Assembly (NCBI GenBank): GCA_025058985.1
Contig: JANXEB010000029.1
Coordinates: 1-7,057, forward strand
From: Candidatus Aenigmatarchaeota archaeon
GTDB taxonomy: Archaea > Aenigmatarchaeota > Aenigmatarchaeia > CG10238-14 > SpSt-28
Reading direction: 5' to 3'
DNA: 7,057 bases
Under the pieces are notes generated by a model that saw only the letters and a list, made by a program, of their open reading frames with translations, did not search any database and was not told where the DNA came from. How positions within the stretch are numbered: position 1 is the stretch's first letter; every line of letters begins with the position of its first letter. The position numbers and the translations under genes were made by a program. Below, in pieces: positions 4,853 to 7,057 of this stretch.

Positions 4853-5605
4853 ATGTCAATAATAGATAAGCTTAAATCGCTCTTCAAGCGAAGCAAAGCG
4901 ATTAAAAGCGATGTAGAACAAAAAGTAGAAGAAAAAGAACCTGTTGCCAAAACGATCAAAAGCGATGTAGAAGCGATTGTAAGCGATGGACAAACGATCA
5001 AAAGCGATGTAGAAGCGATTGTAAGCGACGAAAAAGACTACCTCTCTGTAACCAAGGAATCAACTCTACTGCTAGAAAAAAAGAAAGAAGAAGAACTGCT
5101 AACGGGAATTACCATAGGTTACGCAAGCAAAACACTCCAAAATATAGAAGAAAGTATAGCAAGAATTGAAAAAACTATACCTTCTAAGGAATGGATTAAA
5201 AACGAGCTTAATGAATATTTTACGAAACTGATTGAATCGATTAAAATCGCTTTAAAAGCGATTGATGAACATGAAAGCAGAAGCAGTTTAAGATATGAAT
5301 CGATTGAAAGCGCTTTAAATCGAATAGAAGAAATAGCGTCAAATATAAAAGATAAATTCCAAAAAGAAGAAATAATCAAAGGGCTTTCTGAAATAAGAAA
5401 AAATCTTCCTCTTTCTTCTCGAATGAAAGAAGTAATGGAAATATTAAAAGAAAAAAAAGAAATGAGCTATGAAGAATTGGCACAAAAGCTTGGCATCTCA
5501 ATTTCGGCACTAAGAGGTTTATTATCAGAAATGTGTAGAAGAACGAGCGAAATAGAGAGATTTGAAAAAGATGGTAAAGGATGGATAAGACTTAAATCTC
5601 CTTAA
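4853..5605 (+). CDS. Coiled-coil protein with N-terminal heptad repeats and C-terminal winged helix
   Basis: This 250-residue protein is not one I recognise by name. Order of parts: an amphipathic basic N-terminus (MSIIDKLKSLFKR, 1-13); heptads AIKSDVE (16-22), TIKSDVE (34-40), AIVSDGQ (41-47), TIKSDVE (48-54), AIVSDEK (55-61); a long charged helical or coiled-coil region (about 66-185); and a helix-turn-helix/winged-helix domain (about 190-248) with YEELAQKLGISISALRGLLSEM and a basic wing ending GKGWIRLK. The C-terminus resembles archaeal winged-helix DNA-binding domains. There is no membrane segment. A DNA-binding, possibly oligomeric, architectural or regulatory protein is the inference. 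The 42-base unit encoding heptads 2-3 is duplicated nearly exactly (4952-4993, 4994-5035). The 3' end overlaps the convergent HTH gene by 14 bases. The start is supported by the TATA box 25 bases upstream. Confidence 0.85.
   Translation: MSIIDKLKSLFKRSKAIKSDVEQKVEEKEPVAKTIKSDVEAIVSDGQTIKSDVEAIVSDEKDYLSVTKESTLLLEKKKEEELLTGITIGYASKTLQNIEESIARIEKTIPSKEWIKNELNEYFTKLIESIKIALKAIDEHESRSSLRYESIESALNRIEEIASNIKDKFQKEEIIKGLSEIRKNLPLSSRMKEVMEILKEKKEMSYEELAQKLGISISALRGLLSEMCRRTSEIERFEKDGKGWIRLKSP
4952..5035 (+). repeat. 42-bp tandem repeat built of 21-bp heptad units, CGAT every 10/11 bases
   Basis: Two 42-base copies are identical over their first 35 bases. Within them CGAT starts at 4953, 4963, 4974, 4984, 4995, 5005 and 5016, then CGAC at 5026: spacings 10, 11, 10, 11, 10, 11, 10. 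Two earlier CGAT sites at 4898 and 4908 are also 10 apart. The motif falls in two codon phases (acg-atc or gcg-att, and agc-gat). Confidence 0.9.
5245..5263. repeat. Inverted pair of the AAAGCGATT motif
   Basis: AATCGCTTT (5245-5253) and AAAGCGATT (5255-5263) are perfect 9-base arms with one base between. Related perfect palindromes lie nearby: AATCGATT at 5235-5242 and 5298-5305, and AAAGCGCTTT at 5307-5316. All fall inside the coding region of the winged-helix gene. Confidence 0.75.
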
Positions 5606-5855
5606 TCTTTTCTTTTATTTCTAAAACTCTAATAACGCCATTTATATCAATACCCTTTTTTAACCTTATCATTCTTAGATTAAAAGATTCTAAGTATGAT
5701 TGTTCAACGAAAGCATCTATCTCTTTTAAAACTCTTGAAACTGTAGAATGATGTAAACCGGTTCTTCTAGCGCATTCCCTTAACCATAACCAATCTTCTG
5801 CTTCTTTCAAACATTCTAAAACTTTTATTATATTTCTTAATTTATCTTCTCTCAT
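5592..5855 (-). CDS. Small HTH (winged-helix-like) transcriptional regulator
   Basis: This 87-residue basic protein has a helix-turn-helix at about 24-46 (LRECARRTGLHHSTVSRVLKEID, with a recognition helix around HHSTVSRVLKEI), preceded by a helix and followed by a short strand or wing region and a C-terminal helix. It resembles archaeal MarR/ArsR-like wHTH domains, but the exact family is not clear. No ligand domain is present. It lies 47 bases downstream of thrC on the same strand and could be co-transcribed, or have its own promoter: TTATATTA at 5882-5875 is 24 bases from the ATG. AGGTGGTG (5871-5864), eight bases before the ATG, is the best Shine-Dalgarno-like site in the window and would be used only from an upstream start. 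The 3' end overlaps the plus-strand winged-helix gene by 14 bases. Confidence 0.78.
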   Translation of the reverse strand: MREDKLRNIIKVLECLKEAEDWLWLRECARRTGLHHSTVSRVLKEIDAFVEQSYLESFNLRMIRLKKGIDINGVIRVLEIKEKIKEI

Positions 5856-5902
5856 AATAAGTGCACCACCTGGCTAATATAATTTTGTTTTTAATTTATA
5901 AA
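5856..5902 (-). promoter_or_regulatory. Promoter / ribosome-binding region before the small HTH gene
   Basis: The 47 bases hold two TATA-like stretches (about 5892-5903 and 5875-5882) and a GC-richer block, AGCCAGGTGGTGCACT (5875-5860), containing the palindrome GTGCAC and an AGGTGGTG ribosome-binding-like site. If the nearer TATA is used, the transcript starts at the ATG and AGGTGGTG is untranscribed; it would then more likely be an operator. If transcription comes from thrC, it can act in translation. Confidence 0.4.
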
Positions 5903-6889
5903 TTACTCTTTCAAACCAGAGCCAGTTAGAATAAGAACAACTTTTTTGTCTTTTAATTTATCTCTTAATTTTAAATAAACTGATAATGTAGAAGCACTTC
6001 CTAACTCAACAAAAATACCTTTACCTCCTAAAAATTTTTTTGATTTTTCCATACTCTTATCACTTGCCTGATGTATTTCATAACCAAATTCATAACAAAG
6101 CTTTAAAACATTTTTGCCCCAAATCGGATCTTCACAAGCTATACAAGAAGCTTTGGTCATAGCCTTTTTCACTGGTTCGAATCTCTCACTCTTTTTTGAA
6201 AAGGCCTTGTAAAGCGGATTGCAACCACTAGCCTGAACTCCAATTATCTTCACTGATTCTTTGAATTCACTAAATCCCTTATGTAAAGAAAAAAACAAGT
6301 TTCCATTACCTATAGGAGTTATTACTACATCTGGTAAATCTCCTAGCTGACTAATAATTTCCCTAGCAATAATTTTTTGACCTTCTACTCTTAAACCATA
6401 ATCACCTGCTAAAAACCATTTGTTTTCTGAATGCTTTTTTTCACAAAACTCTAGAGCTTCTTTGTAAGTGTTAAATCCTTTTATAATTTTTGCATTGAAA
6501 AATTTCAACTGCTCTATCTTTTTTTCACTAGTTGTTCTAGTTAGAAAAACAATAGGAGTGAGATTGGCAAAAGAAGAATAAGCTGATATAGAAACACCCA
6601 TATTTCCAGTAGAAGCAGTACATACTTTTTTAAAACCCATAGAAACAGCGTAGCCTATTTCTATAGCACTTCCTCTATCTTTAAAAGAACCAGTAGGATT
6701 AAGATACTCTAACTTAAGATAAATATTTAGATCTTTTAAAAATATTAAAGGAGTATTACCTTCTCCCATGCTAATTTTTTCAAATTTTAGCTCTTTATCA
6801 ACTATTTCCAAAACATTGCCACATGTACAATAATACAGAAGTTTTTTTGATTGAAATTTTTTCTCACATACATGACAAAAATACTTCAT
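5903..6889 (-). CDS. thrC: Threonine synthase, zinc-ribbon type
   Basis: This PLP enzyme converts O-phosphohomoserine and water to threonine and phosphate, the last step of threonine synthesis. The 328-residue protein opens with a zinc ribbon (C5xxC8, C21xC23), as in archaeal and many bacterial threonine synthases. It continues with GEGNTPL (42-48), the PLP lysine K70 in NPTGSFKDRGS (64-74), the substrate/cofactor loop STGNMG (93-98), the phosphate-binding loop PIGNGN (192-197) and TGSGLK (322-327). It is somewhat shorter than the usual 350-400 residues, but no motif is missing. A related fold-type II enzyme (threonine dehydratase or cysteate synthase) cannot be fully excluded; the zinc ribbon and TGSGLK ending favour ThrC. 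It starts four bases after the DUF488 stop, so the two are probably one operon. No Shine-Dalgarno site is visible. Confidence 0.88.
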   Translation of the reverse strand: MKYFCHVCEKKFQSKKLLYYCTCGNVLEIVDKELKFEKISMGEGNTPLIFLKDLNIYLKLEYLNPTGSFKDRGSAIEIGYAVSMGFKKVCTASTGNMGVSISAYSSFANLTPIVFLTRTTSEKKIEQLKFFNAKIIKGFNTYKEALEFCEKKHSENKWFLAGDYGLRVEGQKIIAREIISQLGDLPDVVITPIGNGNLFFSLHKGFSEFKESVKIIGVQASGCNPLYKAFSKKSERFEPVKKAMTKASCIACEDPIWGKNVLKLCYEFGYEIHQASDKSMEKSKKFLGGKGIFVELGSASTLSVYLKLRDKLKDKKVVLILTGSGLKE

Positions 6890-6893
6890 AAAA

Positions 6894-7057
6894 TTATTTA
6901 AAACTTAAACTAAAATGTTTTTGAACTTTGTTTTTATCAAGAATATGAATAACATTAAAGCCATTTTTCTTTAATTTTGTCGAAACAAATCTTCTATGAC
7001 ATTTAAACCACAAAAACTCTGTACACATAATAACAACAGTTTTATCTCTAGCGATTT
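6894..7057 (-). CDS. DUF488 family protein, C-terminal fragment (cut by window edge)
   Basis: The last 53 residues are visible on the minus strand, ending at TAA (6896-6894). They show VVIMCTE (7-13), then CHRRF (19-23), then NGFNVIHIL (31-39). This matches the C-terminal signature of DUF488 proteins: a Cys-x-Glu segment, CHR, and VxHI. The biochemical role of DUF488 is not firmly known; the Cys/His/Arg arrangement has suggested a nucleic-acid or phosphate-related activity. The N-terminus lies beyond the window. It immediately precedes thrC on the same strand with a four-base gap, so the two are probably co-transcribed. Confidence 0.75.
   Translation of the reverse strand, partial: IARDKTVVIMCTEFLWFKCHRRFVSTKLKKNGFNVIHILDKNKVQKHFSLSFK

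Noticed and set aside
4952..5035. CRISPR-like or iteron array
   Set aside because: The two 42-base units are directly adjacent with no unique spacers and encode a regular heptad peptide. It is not CRISPR; an iteron-like role is kept only as a hypothesis.
4744..5379. Minus-strand open frames at 4744-5001 and 5119-5379
   Set aside because: They lie opposite the winged-helix gene and read as Ser/Leu/Ile-rich mirror translations with no family motif or promoter.

Overview
The window is AT-rich and reads as archaeal. Position 93 is the mature 5' end of a minus-strand tRNA-Leu(UAA) with typical archaeal sequence and an intron just 3' of the anticodon. Most genes whose upstream region is visible have a TATA-like box centred about 23-27 bases before the start codon and no clear Shine-Dalgarno site, the pattern of leaderless archaeal transcription. 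The few GC-rich patches are mostly structured RNA or inverted-repeat arms. The lineage cannot be fixed from sequence alone; a small-genome (DPANN-like) or other AT-rich archaeon would fit.

Layout. Bases 1-93 hold the 5' part of the tRNA, which runs off the left edge. Bases 270-1121 (+) encode an unrecognised all-helical protein made of a repeat of about 80 residues. A minus-strand cluster (3173 down to 1150) then encodes a PAP2-family lipid phosphatase, a CTP-type polyprenol/phytol kinase and an MgtE magnesium transporter without its N domain. The phosphatase and kinase reading frames are in the same frame and separated by one TAA codon inside what should be the last PAP2 membrane helix; the kinase and mgtE overlap by ATGA. 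A hairpin-rich spacer of more than 360 bases follows, then an HD-domain phosphohydrolase (4151-3597, -).

After a very AT-rich gap of about 700 bases comes a plus-strand gene (4853-5605) for a coiled-coil protein with a C-terminal winged helix. Its N-terminal heptad repeats carry CGAT at 10/11-base spacing. It overlaps tail-to-tail with a small minus-strand HTH gene (5855-5592). Upstream of that lie a zinc-ribbon threonine synthase (6889-5903, -) and the 3' end of a DUF488 gene entering from the right edge.

How the genes fit together. The phosphatase and kinase plausibly act on one membrane lipid pool, either recycling polyprenyl (pyro)phosphate carrier or interconverting polyprenol and its phosphate. 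Coupling to mgtE may reflect the Mg2+ need of the kinase or simply shared membrane expression. Threonine synthase and DUF488 are four bases apart and look co-transcribed. The points most worth a second look are the in-frame TAA, the helically phased CGAT repeats, the tRNA intron's complementarity to its own exons, and the nested palindrome upstream of the phosphatase.
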